Shown: one piece after another, positions 22,698-31,681 of the stretch | Position numbering within the stretch: position 1 is the stretch's first letter | Layout of the letters: each line of letters opens with the position of its first letter | The notes under the pieces: model-generated | The model's database searches: none | What the model was told of the DNA's origin: nothing | What the model saw: only the letters and a program-made list of their open reading frames with translations | Made by a program: the position numbers and the translations under genes | Assembly (NCBI GenBank): GCA_022449845.1 | Contig: JAKUOE010000005.1 | Location: forward strand, 1 to 34,055 | Source of the DNA: Candidatus Thalassarchaeum sp. | Lineage (GTDB): Archaea > Thermoplasmatota > Poseidoniia > Poseidoniales > Thalassarchaeaceae | Length of the DNA stretch: 34,055 bases | Reading direction: 5' to 3'

Positions 22698-23591
22698 AAT
22701 TCCACCATAGAGTGCGCTGGGCCAGATACGGTGTACATGATTCATCAATTCTTCAACTTCATCGGCCCCCTCAATGTCCAGAAGTGCAGAAACTAGGGCA
22801 TGGGTGCGTTTGGGGACTGTTTTGGGTCCAAGTACAGCACCTGGACGGGATGGGTCGTCAAGATAATCCGTCTCCATCGTCCACGTCGAAGTGCAATTTC
22901 GATAGGTCTCTAGAAGAGTGGATACACTGTGTTTGCCCATGCTGACAGAGGAAGAGAGGTCATGTGTGAAATCAACAGCAACGTTTGCAGGAGCATAATG
23001 ATGAATGGCGCGCTGGCGTTGTAATCCAGAACGATCGCAGAGGATGGACAATTCCTCATTGGTTTGGGCCCCAGCATCCTCAACGTGCAATTGTATGGGG
23101 AAACCCGCTTTGGAGGCCATGCGCATGACCGTCTCCAGTTGCTCATTGGCTGCAGACCAAACCTCCTCAGATACTGGATAATGTGGCCGACCAACCTCAC
23201 CCAAAGCAACCGCGTCCCCTTGAGCACAGTATTCCAATGCCAGTGCCACAGAATCGAGGTGAAGTTGTGTGGATGCCTCCATACCCAATGTGTGTATTTG
23301 TTTCTCCCAAACCACAGGGTGAGGACCGAGAATCACTCGGACATCGATGCCCACTTCACGACGGACCGCGGCCGCCATATCCAACGTACCGATGTAAGCT
23401 TGTTTTACTGCATCAAGAGACTCGGGAAGTTCATTTGGAAATCCCGGCTTGTGAACCAAGCAGAGGTGAGTCCCCCCTGCATTGGCAAAGTCCTGCGCTG
23501 CTGCCAGACCACGCCCTCTGCTGTCTAGATGCATGTGGGTATCCCAAATGGGGCCGGTCCAACGGCCCTCGACGATTGTCATGTTCCTCAT
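22695..23591 (-). CDS. TatD-family metal-dependent hydrolase
   Basis: An amidohydrolase-superfamily phosphoesterase or DNase-like enzyme with a TIM barrel. The 298-residue protein shows the metal ligands in order: DTHMHLD (D17, H19, H21), the ALGEVG glutamate, QLHVEDA histidine, RAIHHYAP histidine and METDYLDDPSRP aspartate. The start overlaps the stop of the TBP-like gene (ATGA). Archaeal TatD-like proteins are poorly characterised, and the substrate (DNA, RNA or a small molecule) is unknown. Confidence 0.88.
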   Translation of the reverse strand: MRNMTIVEGRWTGPIWDTHMHLDSRGRGLAAAQDFANAGGTHLCLVHKPGFPNELPESLDAVKQAYIGTLDMAAAVRREVGIDVRVILGPHPVVWEKQIHTLGMEASTQLHLDSVALALEYCAQGDAVALGEVGRPHYPVSEEVWSAANEQLETVMRMASKAGFPIQLHVEDAGAQTNEELSILCDRSGLQRQRAIHHYAPANVAVDFTHDLSSSVSMGKHSVSTLLETYRNCTSTWTMETDYLDDPSRPGAVLGPKTVPKRTHALVSALLDIEGADEVEELMNHVHRIWPSALYGGI

Positions 23592-24103
23592 CCCAGTAGA
23601 TTCTCATCGGAAAGTCGCTGCTTCCATCGACGAGCCGCCATTGAAACCAATTTTCCATGGCGGGCTTCAGTTGCAATACCTCGACCGTTGCGGAACAATA
23701 GCATCTGAATTTCATGGCGTGTGTCATTGATTCTAAGACAATCCAATTCTGCATCCATGACAGCTTCGGGATACAAATCTGGTACACCTTCGAGAGAAAT
23801 GGACGACTCAAAATCGAATGATGCGACCACAGGGCCGACCTCAAAGGACATCCCAGATTCATCCTCACCCATTCGCAAGAGAACCTCTTTTGCCGCAAGA
23901 TGAGCGAGGTCCTGTTTTCGACAACCGTGGACAATGATACGACCATCTTGATCGACCAAGAGGGTTGCACGTGGGGCGACCAGAGAGAGGGTGACATATC
24001 GGCCACTTCGCTTCCCTCCAATCTCATCGACAACCCGCTGTGGGTCGATGGGTGTAGCAGGGGTGAATCGGAACAATTGATTCTCAACGCGTGATTCCGT
24101 CAA
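23588..24103 (-). CDS. Divergent TATA-binding-protein-fold protein
   Basis: A 171-residue protein made of two TBP-like half-repeats. Repeat 1 (about 11-78) includes APRATLLVDQDGRIIVHGCR, compare RTTALIFSSGKMVCTGAK of TBP. Repeat 2 (about 91-163) includes VVASFDFESSISLEGV, compare NIVASCDVKFPIRLEGL, and MLLFRNGRGIATEAR, compare LLIFVSGKVVLTGAK. The DNA-kinking Phe of the strand in repeat 1 appears as Asp51, while Phe137 is kept in repeat 2. The acidic tail of archaeal TBP is missing. It is likely a TBP paralogue or a TBP-fold regulator; whether it binds TATA elements is open. It overlaps both neighbours by four bases. Alignment was by eye. Confidence 0.68.
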   Translation of the reverse strand: MTESRVENQLFRFTPATPIDPQRVVDEIGGKRSGRYVTLSLVAPRATLLVDQDGRIIVHGCRKQDLAHLAAKEVLLRMGEDESGMSFEVGPVVASFDFESSISLEGVPDLYPEAVMDAELDCLRINDTRHEIQMLLFRNGRGIATEARHGKLVSMAARRWKQRLSDENLLG

Positions 24104-24918
24104 CTTCTCTCCTCCTCAACATGTTCTGGTAATGGGGAACTCTCCAGTGCGGAATGGATGTCGGGCATCCAAGCCTGCATGACTGGCACGAGGAGCACAG
24201 GTGTGCCCGTATCATCAACCTGTCCCCCACAAAGTGTTCCCAATGCTCCTCGAAGGCGTGATGCAAGACGCTGGTCTCTTCGTAAACGAAGTTCCTCATT
24301 GAGTACGGATTCCGAACGATACCACCATGCTGCTGCAAGTGCACTGGCCTGAGCGAGACCATGCGCCTTGGCATCATCTCTCTCACAATCGGGTGGCCCC
24401 GTTTGGTGCATGGCCTCACGTAGTGTACGCTTCCAAGCCCGTCCACTGAAGATAGAGCGAGTCAGGTTTCGTAAACGCACCATCTCATCTGCACAATCTT
24501 CGACCCATTCAGTCCATTCTTCATCCTCGGGTTCGACAAAGAATACTGGACGAGTACCTTTGCCCGAGGGGCTCTCAGCTGCCTGCAACAGGCGACGAGG
24601 TTCTGGATCAGGGAAACGACAGGTTTGGATTGACTCGATAGCGGATTGACCCATCATCATTCTCGCCAGTGTTCCACCACTTGCTGAGATAGAATCTCGA
24701 TTAATTCCAGGGGATGCCTTCTCTTGTTCTGCTTGGTCATTCCAAACTTCGGGCTCGTCATCCGGAAGAAGGAAGGCGAGTCCATCCCACTTTCCAACTG
24801 ATCGACGAAGAGAATCCGTCAACACAACGTTGGGCAAGAACGGCCACAGGCGAATGACTCCGCCACAGGGATCCTCCCATTCGACTGGCGACCAACTCAA
24901 GGGCGCCGAATCGGTCAT
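24100..24918 (-). CDS. Hypothetical protein, possibly TraB-like
   Basis: A 272-residue soluble protein. The C-terminal region, with EELRLRRDQRLASRLRGAL then VPVMQAWMPDIHSALE, resembles the end of TraB/GumN-family proteins (ERDxxMAxxLR... VVGxGHxPGI), but the diagnostic His and Gly of that motif are changed. The N-terminal PFLPNVVLTDSLRRSVGKW could match the early strand-helix of the same fold. This is a weak resemblance. The middle (about 60-150) is polar and rich in acidic residues. It lies 9 nt after the giant surface protein gene and overlaps the TBP-like gene (ATGA), so all are probably cotranscribed. Confidence 0.7.
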   Translation of the reverse strand: MTDSAPLSWSPVEWEDPCGGVIRLWPFLPNVVLTDSLRRSVGKWDGLAFLLPDDEPEVWNDQAEQEKASPGINRDSISASGGTLARMMMGQSAIESIQTCRFPDPEPRRLLQAAESPSGKGTRPVFFVEPEDEEWTEWVEDCADEMVRLRNLTRSIFSGRAWKRTLREAMHQTGPPDCERDDAKAHGLAQASALAAAWWYRSESVLNEELRLRRDQRLASRLRGALGTLCGGQVDDTGTPVLLVPVMQAWMPDIHSALESSPLPEHVEEERS

Positions 24919-24927
24919 GGTTCAACC

Positions 24928-27900
24928 TCATTCTTGGCTGGCGAGCCACTCTTCGAGTTGCTCAACATTCCAGCCTTGATCGAAGTAGCCCTGAATCGTC
25001 GCCTCATCCCAGAACGGGAATTTCTCCTTGGCGATGTCCATCGGGCTCTTCGCAGCCGCAGGTGGGCCACGTGAAGCACCAGGTGGACCACGTCGGTCAC
25101 CGGCTCGGGTCGCGGGTGGACCCCGACTTCGCATCGGTTCAACGGCCTGGGCGGCTGGGAGGAAATCATCTTCCTCGATGTATTCGAGTTCATCGTCCTC
25201 AACGGTTCGGTTGAGAACGAGCAGTACGATGACGACAGCGACGATGAGGAGGGCAACGATGCCAGCAATACCAACGAGCAGCATGGTGTTCCCACCTTCA
25301 TCACTTTCAGCGAACTTCGCAACATTGAACGAATCGATAGAAGCGATTTCTTGATTATTCATGTCCAAAATAACGTAACTGACATTGATTGCCGCATTCG
25401 GGAATTGATCCATCGAAATTCGCCAACGTGTATCTTCTCCAGGTTGTACACTGAACGGACAAGTGTAAGTGACTGGGGAACTGGCTTCATCGCCAATCCA
25501 TGTCACGATTTGAATCTCCAGAACACCTTCCTTGTTGCCATCATTCTGGAAGTCAATCAACAGATCAAAGTCTGTCTGAGCCATGGGTTTGTCGACCGAC
25601 ATATCGACCCGACTGATGGTGAACTGTGCAGACTCATACGCCAACTCATAGGTACCTGCACCACTGTTGACTGAGGTTCCAAAGGAACCCGCGCCACCGA
25701 TGGTTTGTCCAGATGAATCATAACCAGTCAACCAGAATTTGACAATCACATTGTCCATGTCCTCAGGAATGGGTTGTGTTGAGGGCCATAGATCGAAACA
25801 AGTGGATGTCGCCCGAATCTGACCTTGTGACGATTCAAGGTACAGTGGAGTGCTTTCCCAACCTTCACCGTCTTCAAATGTGTTCAGATATTCAGTCCAG
25901 TTATACTCGAATCCACCGACTTCCTGTGTCTTATAGAACATCCAGTTCAATGAAACAGAATCCGTATCCATGCCTTGTAATTCGTCAATGAGAACCTCTG
26001 CATCGAGACAATTCATGACCGATGAAGAGATGCTCCCTTCTAACGTCTCACCCGTCACAGAATTCGAAAGATCCCACGACCCGAACACTGTGTCAGGCCT
26101 GTCACCATCGACCTTCACGATGAATGAACGCGATGGGGCAGGCGTATTGTCAACTGCACCATTGGGCAGACCGAGCAATTCCAATGTGTAACTGTACTCA
26201 TTGGTAGCATATGCTGCGGGCACCACCAATTGGAAAGAACCGTTCTCAAAGTCGTATTCGTTCACTTCGACCAGTGCGGGTGAATAACCACTGTCGGGCA
26301 AACCAGCTGGATAGAGAGGGGAGCGAGTGACCTGCAGACTGAGAGGAATCTCGGGGCTGACGAAGATCAAATCATTCATCCCTGCGCTGAACACATATCG
26401 GCCTTCAATGACCAAGATGTCGCCTTGATAGACGAAGCCACCAGATGCTGTGCCGACGCCGTCGGTCGGGAACCCGGAGGTGTCCTCAACAGAGAAAGTC
26501 GTTGTATCGAGTTCAATTCCACTCGAGTACGACCATCGCTGTGGATTTCGAGAGGCACTGATGTGGACCTCGTTGTTGTTCAAATCCTTGTCCTTCATTG
26601 CGATATCTGGTGTCTTCACACCACCGACGTAGCCAATGGGTATAGCCCACTCCATTCGAATTGGTACATCGAGGGTGAATTGCTGTTCGAAGGGTGAAAT
26701 CAAGATATTTCCTTCGCGCGTCAGCATGCGTGGTTTGATTCCTGTATTTTCATAATCATCTAGAATTTCAATCCAGGTGCTTTCAGTCCATGCCGTGTCA
26801 TTCTGTGGTGAATAGAACATCTGGATACAACCCTCTGGGTCGTAGGATGCTCCGGCTTCGTTGCAGATTTGTGGATTGAGGGTGATGGTAATCGTCTCAA
26901 CATCCTGCCAACCGTTGTCATCCTTTCCATCGACCAGCAAGTGATACACGTTGCCAGCGTAAAGGGACCGATTGTTTTCATTCAACATCGTGCCATGCGA
27001 ATCCGAGATTCGGAAGGCTTCGACAAGAGGTGTGCGGCTTTCCATCGCAATGTAGGTGACCGTGTCCGCGTTGATTCCAGGTCCACCGCCATCGATTTGA
27101 TTGCCACCGATGTCTGAACCGGAGACGAATAGACTGACCATCTGAGGTGGATCGATTCCACTGTTGGCATAATCACTGATACATTCACACGGATGATCAA
27201 TGAGGTAGTATGAGGTGTCCGCTTCAGTTTGACGTGCAAGGGTCATCTGCGAATACTCGTTCAGTTGTGCTTCTCGGTCCATCTCGCCCGTATCGGGCGC
27301 AACGTATGAGGGTACACCTGGACAGAGGCCGTCGAGTCCACAGTCATCCGATGCCTCGACCCAATAATTGAGGGTCAGAGTCTCGGGGGCGAGAGGTAGG
27401 TCCTGAGCAGCCACTCGGAATTTCTGGTTGTTACTCGCCTTCACCCAAGTGTCGTCAGTGAGTTCTCGCCAATCGCCCTGCACACTGTACACGGAGATAT
27501 TCATCAGATGAGGTGAGAAGGGGTCCAATGTGATTGTGAATCGAATCGCACAGTCACTGTCTGGATTGAAACTCTCAGGAGGACAGAGCAAATCGCCATC
27601 GGTGTAATTGTGAATCAACAATCGATACTGTTCCACACCAGCCTCTGATGCTGGAAGATTTGGTTGCCATGAATAATCGCCATCGATGGTCGCAGGTGTG
27701 GAATCCACAAACAACCAATCTTCAAACATGATTTCGGATTGGTTCCGCTTCTCCAACTTGACCGTGTAACTGTTCGGATTTGGAGCAACATCCAGATCTT
27801 CGTATCGAACATTGAAGTCCAGTGTAATCGTGTTGCTTGAGAAGGCATTGGTCAAATCAGTCTGTTCAACACCACCTTGGTTGAAGAGGGTGAAGTCGGT

Positions 27901-30807
27901 CATTCCTGCGTCATTCTCAACAGCATTGCCGTAATCGGGTTGGATTAGATTCCCCGCAGGCAGACCACTGACACCCGTGTTGGATATCGCGGATGCGTAC
28001 AGGCGCACGTTGGGAGTATCCTCCCATGTGGGGTTGACTCGGAAGCGCCAGTTGAGTTGCTTGGCACCATCATCTCCATCGGTCGCAAGAGATTGCATGT
28101 ACATGAAGTCTAGATTATCATGGACATCGCTCTCTTCCCAGAAGCTGCCGTTGGATGCATCCCATCGCAATTCCATGTTTCCGTTGGCCGTCTCAAACAG
28201 AAGGCTAGCCCCACCCAAGGTTTGACCTGTGGATGCAGCGACAGAGTGCGTGGTCACAATCTCAATGATGTCACCATTCGGGTACATTCCCGTGATTCCA
28301 CCGTCACCATAGGTTGAATCGTAACCACTCGTGGTCGAGATGGATAGAGAGGACAAGGAGATTGAACCACCCGAGCCACCGACGATTCGCATCGGGACAA
28401 TCACGTTTCCAGTGGCGCCTCCACTGCTTGCGAGTGCGACACCTTGATTCAGTTCACGTGCGATATTGTTGGAACCGCTGATTGCACGTTCCCAGTCGTA
28501 AATGATGTCGAGATCACGGAATGTGATACTCCCACCGCCCGAAGACGGTGCGTCGATACTCAAACGGAACAAACACCATTCATTGCCATATTGGTCAATC
28601 CAAGCCACCGGCACCAATGGGTTGTCGAGTAGGCTCTGGATGTTGTCCTGAATCGATGCTAGAGGGCTCTGGGGGTAGGGTATGAGTATAGGACCTTCGT
28701 CGATTGAACCCAGACTCACTTCCTCAGTACCACTGAGAAGAGACAAATCGAAGGCACCGATTCCATTATTCTCAAAATTCAATTCTGCATAATGTACAGT
28801 CGCGCCCTTGGGGAGGAGGAAGGGGGCACCTTGACCTTGATTATTGGTACCGAGACTGATTGTACGATTGGGTGAACCTTCATTCACACCATTGACAACC
28901 CCCGTTCGGAACATGTCCTGGCGACCGAAGCTACCGAACGCTGGATCGGTCATCCCCCATTCGATGTCGCTATCTGCCGCAACATCGAGTGTGATACCAC
29001 GCGAGTGGTGGGCAAAGCGGTATTCAACATGGAATGAGTAAACCTCACACATGGATGTGTAATTCGCCAAAACACCTACCATGAAACTCGGGGCTGAGAG
29101 TTCTGACCACGTATCGTTGGCCAGTTGGATGGAAGACTCATCAGCATTCAGACTCATTCCCATCAAGAAATTGGGACCGCCACAATTGTCCACGATGACG
29201 GGCTTCATGGCAACAACAGGCATTGAGAAATCAGTCCGAACCACAGGATCTGGGGATACGATAGAACCGTCGTGAATCGCCGATGAAATCATCACATACG
29301 AGCCTTCACTCATGGCTGATGTCCATTTATCACCACTGTACATCCCTCCATCCCAGAACACGCCATCCGTGTTGCGGAAATTGGTTCCAATGATTGTACC
29401 CAATTGGAATCCATACAATATCGGAGTCGACAGACGAGCCGAACCAGAACCGAAAGTGAACTTGAAATCAATCAGTGGGTAAGTATCTGCATTGATATCC
29501 CACAATTCGATGAGGCTCCCTTGGAGATTCGTCATCGCGTCACCATTTCGGTCGATGACAACATTCCCTGTTCCTGCCTCAAGCACATCAACACCGAAAT
29601 CAGCCGATGCGGATTTTTGGAGTTCAAGATTGAGGAGGCCGTATCCATCCGGGAACCCAACTTGACCAGAGGATTGAGGGGCAAAGGAACTCATGATGAC
29701 GTGGCCCTGAGCAGGGAGTGGGTCACCGACACGGACGCCATCGATATACCAACCAGCATTCATCATCTCCTCAGGGAATGCACCCTGTCGAGGATTAACT
29801 TCGTGGATGAAGAGCAATTTTACGAAGCGACCAGCATGTGTCGAAAGGTCGATGCGGATGTCAGACCATCCACTTGGAGAGTTGGAAGTGGTCGAACCAT
29901 TTCCTCCGAGGACATAAGCACCGGCGCCAGGGCCATTGGTCCCAAGGTAATCACATCGATTGGTGGGGACTTGGTTGACAGATGTACCCAATTGGTACAT
30001 GCCATCGCCTACAGAGACTCCGGTGGTGGCTCCGACATCGATGGGTGCGAAAACCGCATTCTGGAAATCGACATCGTTCGTAGAATTCTGTACGGCAACA
30101 TAGGCACAATCATCGTAGTAGTACGTTTGTGAACCCTCAGATGCCTCACGGTAGAACAGAGAATGGAAACTCTGGAAGGAAAGATCCGCCTTACCGGGGT
30201 GAACGAAGAAGGAGGCACTGGTGAGAACCATCTCAAATTGGCCATCGGGAAGACTTGCAGTGTAATCTGGATTTTCAAAATCCGTACCCCAACACCAATC
30301 ACCGACTCCACAACCCGTTGATAGAACGTTGTTGTCTTGGTGATCATGTGCCCAATTTGCAATCAGAGGCTGAATTCCTTGATCGGGGCCAGCAGACCAG
30401 CCCTCTGGATTCGCTTCAAAATCAGCGTTGAAACCTTGACTGGTCAGTTTCAGGTATTCTTGGTCTACAGTGAAATCGATTCCAGAAGAGAACTGAGTCA
30501 TCCCTCCATTGTAAAGTGGATTCCAAATCTCACCATTGGCGACCAGTGAACTGTCAATGACCTGAACGTCATCATGTTCAGCATAATCGGTGCCTACAAT
30601 GAAGCCGGCGGCATTGACCGTTTCACCGGCTGGCATACTGATGCCAGCCGTCAAGTCATCGCCCCAAGTTCCTTGATCACGGAGTTCAACATCCACTTCG
30701 GAATCGCCATTTGCAAATGTGCTAATCGTAGCCGCATGAACCAAGGTGGTAGAGAATACCATCAAGCAAATCATGGCCAACGATAGTGTGCGCGTTCGGG
30801 TTATCAT
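24928..30807 (-). CDS. Giant secreted, C-terminally anchored surface protein
   Basis: A 1959-residue protein with a Sec-type signal peptide (MITRTRTLSLAMICLMVF, cleavage probably after VHA). The long acidic ectodomain is rich in beta-type Asp/Asn/Gly/Ser/Thr sequence. One segment, SDIRIDLSTHAGRFVKLLF ending in GWYIDGVRVGD (about residue 320-360), resembles a carbohydrate-binding or MAM-like jelly roll. A single membrane helix at about 1842-1865 is followed by a cytoplasmic tail of 94 residues with an acidic stretch, three RGPP repeats and a compact helical end, FPFWDEATIQGYFDQGW...EEWL. It probably forms part of the cell envelope or binds particulate polymers. There is no catalytic motif that could be recognised. 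Length is extreme for an archaeal single-domain-anchored protein. Confidence 0.9.
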   Translation of the reverse strand: MITRTRTLSLAMICLMVFSTTLVHAATISTFANGDSEVDVELRDQGTWGDDLTAGISMPAGETVNAAGFIVGTDYAEHDDVQVIDSSLVANGEIWNPLYNGGMTQFSSGIDFTVDQEYLKLTSQGFNADFEANPEGWSAGPDQGIQPLIANWAHDHQDNNVLSTGCGVGDWCWGTDFENPDYTASLPDGQFEMVLTSASFFVHPGKADLSFQSFHSLFYREASEGSQTYYYDDCAYVAVQNSTNDVDFQNAVFAPIDVGATTGVSVGDGMYQLGTSVNQVPTNRCDYLGTNGPGAGAYVLGGNGSTTSNSPSGWSDIRIDLSTHAGRFVKLLFIHEVNPRQGAFPEEMMNAGWYIDGVRVGDPLPAQGHVIMSSFAPQSSGQVGFPDGYGLLNLELQKSASADFGVDVLEAGTGNVVIDRNGDAMTNLQGSLIELWDINADTYPLIDFKFTFGSGSARLSTPILYGFQLGTIIGTNFRNTDGVFWDGGMYSGDKWTSAMSEGSYVMISSAIHDGSIVSPDPVVRTDFSMPVVAMKPVIVDNCGGPNFLMGMSLNADESSIQLANDTWSELSAPSFMVGVLANYTSMCEVYSFHVEYRFAHHSRGITLDVAADSDIEWGMTDPAFGSFGRQDMFRTGVVNGVNEGSPNRTISLGTNNQGQGAPFLLPKGATVHYAELNFENNGIGAFDLSLLSGTEEVSLGSIDEGPILIPYPQSPLASIQDNIQSLLDNPLVPVAWIDQYGNEWCLFRLSIDAPSSGGGSITFRDLDIIYDWERAISGSNNIARELNQGVALASSGGATGNVIVPMRIVGGSGGSISLSSLSISTTSGYDSTYGDGGITGMYPNGDIIEIVTTHSVAASTGQTLGGASLLFETANGNMELRWDASNGSFWEESDVHDNLDFMYMQSLATDGDDGAKQLNWRFRVNPTWEDTPNVRLYASAISNTGVSGLPAGNLIQPDYGNAVENDAGMTDFTLFNQGGVEQTDLTNAFSSNTITLDFNVRYEDLDVAPNPNSYTVKLEKRNQSEIMFEDWLFVDSTPATIDGDYSWQPNLPASEAGVEQYRLLIHNYTDGDLLCPPESFNPDSDCAIRFTITLDPFSPHLMNISVYSVQGDWRELTDDTWVKASNNQKFRVAAQDLPLAPETLTLNYWVEASDDCGLDGLCPGVPSYVAPDTGEMDREAQLNEYSQMTLARQTEADTSYYLIDHPCECISDYANSGIDPPQMVSLFVSGSDIGGNQIDGGGPGINADTVTYIAMESRTPLVEAFRISDSHGTMLNENNRSLYAGNVYHLLVDGKDDNGWQDVETITITLNPQICNEAGASYDPEGCIQMFYSPQNDTAWTESTWIEILDDYENTGIKPRMLTREGNILISPFEQQFTLDVPIRMEWAIPIGYVGGVKTPDIAMKDKDLNNNEVHISASRNPQRWSYSSGIELDTTTFSVEDTSGFPTDGVGTASGGFVYQGDILVIEGRYVFSAGMNDLIFVSPEIPLSLQVTRSPLYPAGLPDSGYSPALVEVNEYDFENGSFQLVVPAAYATNEYSYTLELLGLPNGAVDNTPAPSRSFIVKVDGDRPDTVFGSWDLSNSVTGETLEGSISSSVMNCLDAEVLIDELQGMDTDSVSLNWMFYKTQEVGGFEYNWTEYLNTFEDGEGWESTPLYLESSQGQIRATSTCFDLWPSTQPIPEDMDNVIVKFWLTGYDSSGQTIGGAGSFGTSVNSGAGTYELAYESAQFTISRVDMSVDKPMAQTDFDLLIDFQNDGNKEGVLEIQIVTWIGDEASSPVTYTCPFSVQPGEDTRWRISMDQFPNAAINVSYVILDMNNQEIASIDSFNVAKFAESDEGGNTMLLVGIAGIVALLIVAVVIVLLVLNRTVEDDELEYIEEDDFLPAAQAVEPMRSRGPPATRAGDRRGPPGASRGPPAAAKSPMDIAKEKFPFWDEATIQGYFDQGWNVEQLEEWLASQE

Positions 30808-30826
30808 ATCATGTCACATCCAAGAC

Positions 30827-30843
30827 GAACCACATAGTGGTTC
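30827..30843. repeat. Perfect inverted repeat at the 5' leader of the giant surface gene
   Basis: GAACCAC-ATA-GTGGTTC (7-bp arms, 3-nt spacer) lies 20-36 nt upstream of the ATG of the surface protein gene. If the TATA-like element just upstream is real, the repeat falls at about +1 to +16 of the transcript and would form a 5'-end hairpin; it could also be an operator. Confidence 0.5.
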
Positions 30844-30864
30844 TACGCTGTCCACTCAAGGCCC

Positions 30865-30873
30865 GCATATAAC
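30865..30873 (-). promoter_or_regulatory. Putative TATA box of the giant surface protein gene
   Basis: The minus strand reads GTTATATGC, 58-66 nt upstream of the start codon, in an otherwise unoccupied 109-nt spacer after the ThiI-like gene on the same strand. Spacing would give a leader of about 30-35 nt that begins with the inverted repeat. Confidence 0.4.
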
Positions 30874-30889
30874 ACCCATCATTCGCTGG

Positions 30890-30909
30890 TTGGCCCCATA
30901 GGGGGCCAA
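30890..30909 (-). terminator. Strong GC hairpin after the ThiI-like gene
   Basis: TTGGCCCC-ATAG-GGGGCCAA has 8-bp perfect arms and a 4-nt spacer. It sits 7 nt downstream of the ThiI-like stop codon on the minus strand. No U-tract follows the hairpin (TTTT precedes it), so it may mark an RNA 3' end by another route. Confidence 0.45.
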
Positions 30910-30916
30910 AATAGAC

Positions 30917-31582
30917 TCAAACAGTGTTCAATGAACGGATTCTCAATGATTTGAGGCAATCTTCAACCAAGCCATCGAGTCCGCCTTGAGTGTTCTCATT
31001 GCGGCGTAGGCGATTCAAGTCTGCAACCGTCGTGGGGCGATCAGGACCGAGGGCGTCACACAGTTCTGGGCCCGCGGCAATGTCGTACGTACCAAGTTCA
31101 CGTGCTTCATCGATAATCTCTTGCTTGTCCAATCCAAGTAATGGGCGAAGGATTCGCAAGTGACTCGCTTCCTCAACTGCTCCGAGGTTTCCGAGAGTCT
31201 GACTGCTCACTTGACCAAGGTTTTCACCCGTAAGAATCGCAGTTGCACCGACTTCAGTGGCTAGGGCGCAGCCAATGGCATTGAACAGGCGTTTCATGTG
31301 AACAAAATAGTCGCGGTGTGCTTCCGGTTCTGTAAACTTGGCCAGCGTCTCCCCGACGGTGACGACACGGAGATTCGAATCGATGGAATCGGTCTCCTCA
31401 AGATGGGTAATCAAATGAGATAGGCTGGCCGCGGTCTTGTCCTCAGCCTCACTGCCGGTGATGGGTTCCTGAGAACAGTGTACAGGCACAATATGCCAAC
31501 CGGATCGGGCCATGCGTGCAACGGCAACTGGAGAATCGATGCCCCCGGAAACCAGAGCGATGCAGATCTGTGCATTGGCCAT
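30917..31582 (-). CDS. ThiI-like PP-loop sulfurtransferase/adenylase (short form)
   Basis: Resembles the adenylation domain of ThiI, which activates tRNA uridine-8 for 4-thiouridine synthesis. The PP-loop is SGGIDSPVA near the N-terminus. TGENLGQVSSQTLGNL and LRPLLGLDKQEIIDEARELGTYDI are ThiI signature segments. At 221 residues it lacks the N-terminal ferredoxin-like and THUMP domains that bind tRNA, and it also lacks a C-terminal rhodanese domain. A separate THUMP partner or a different substrate is possible. A Cys in GPELCDALG is at about the position of the ThiI active cysteine. It is divergent from the thioesterase gene, with 99 nt between in which no clear TATA element is seen. Confidence 0.82.
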   Translation of the reverse strand: MANAQICIALVSGGIDSPVAVARMARSGWHIVPVHCSQEPITGSEAEDKTAASLSHLITHLEETDSIDSNLRVVTVGETLAKFTEPEAHRDYFVHMKRLFNAIGCALATEVGATAILTGENLGQVSSQTLGNLGAVEEASHLRILRPLLGLDKQEIIDEARELGTYDIAAGPELCDALGPDRPTTVADLNRLRRNENTQGGLDGLVEDCLKSLRIRSLNTV

Positions 31583-31681
31583 GATGCTGCGTATGGCTTG
31601 ACCTCCATAATGGGATGGGTTGGAGGAAACAAGGTGACAGGCTCAAGAGGGAGGGGCGCAGCCCAATACTCGGAGAGAGAC

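Noticed and set aside
29404-30132. 242-residue plus-strand frame inside the giant surface protein
   Set aside because: Antisense of an extended coding region with signal peptide and membrane anchor; no family features.
31583-31681. Shared divergent promoter between thiI-like and thioesterase genes
   Set aside because: Only a weak CCTCCA/TGGAGG pair with a long spacer and no convincing TATA element were visible.
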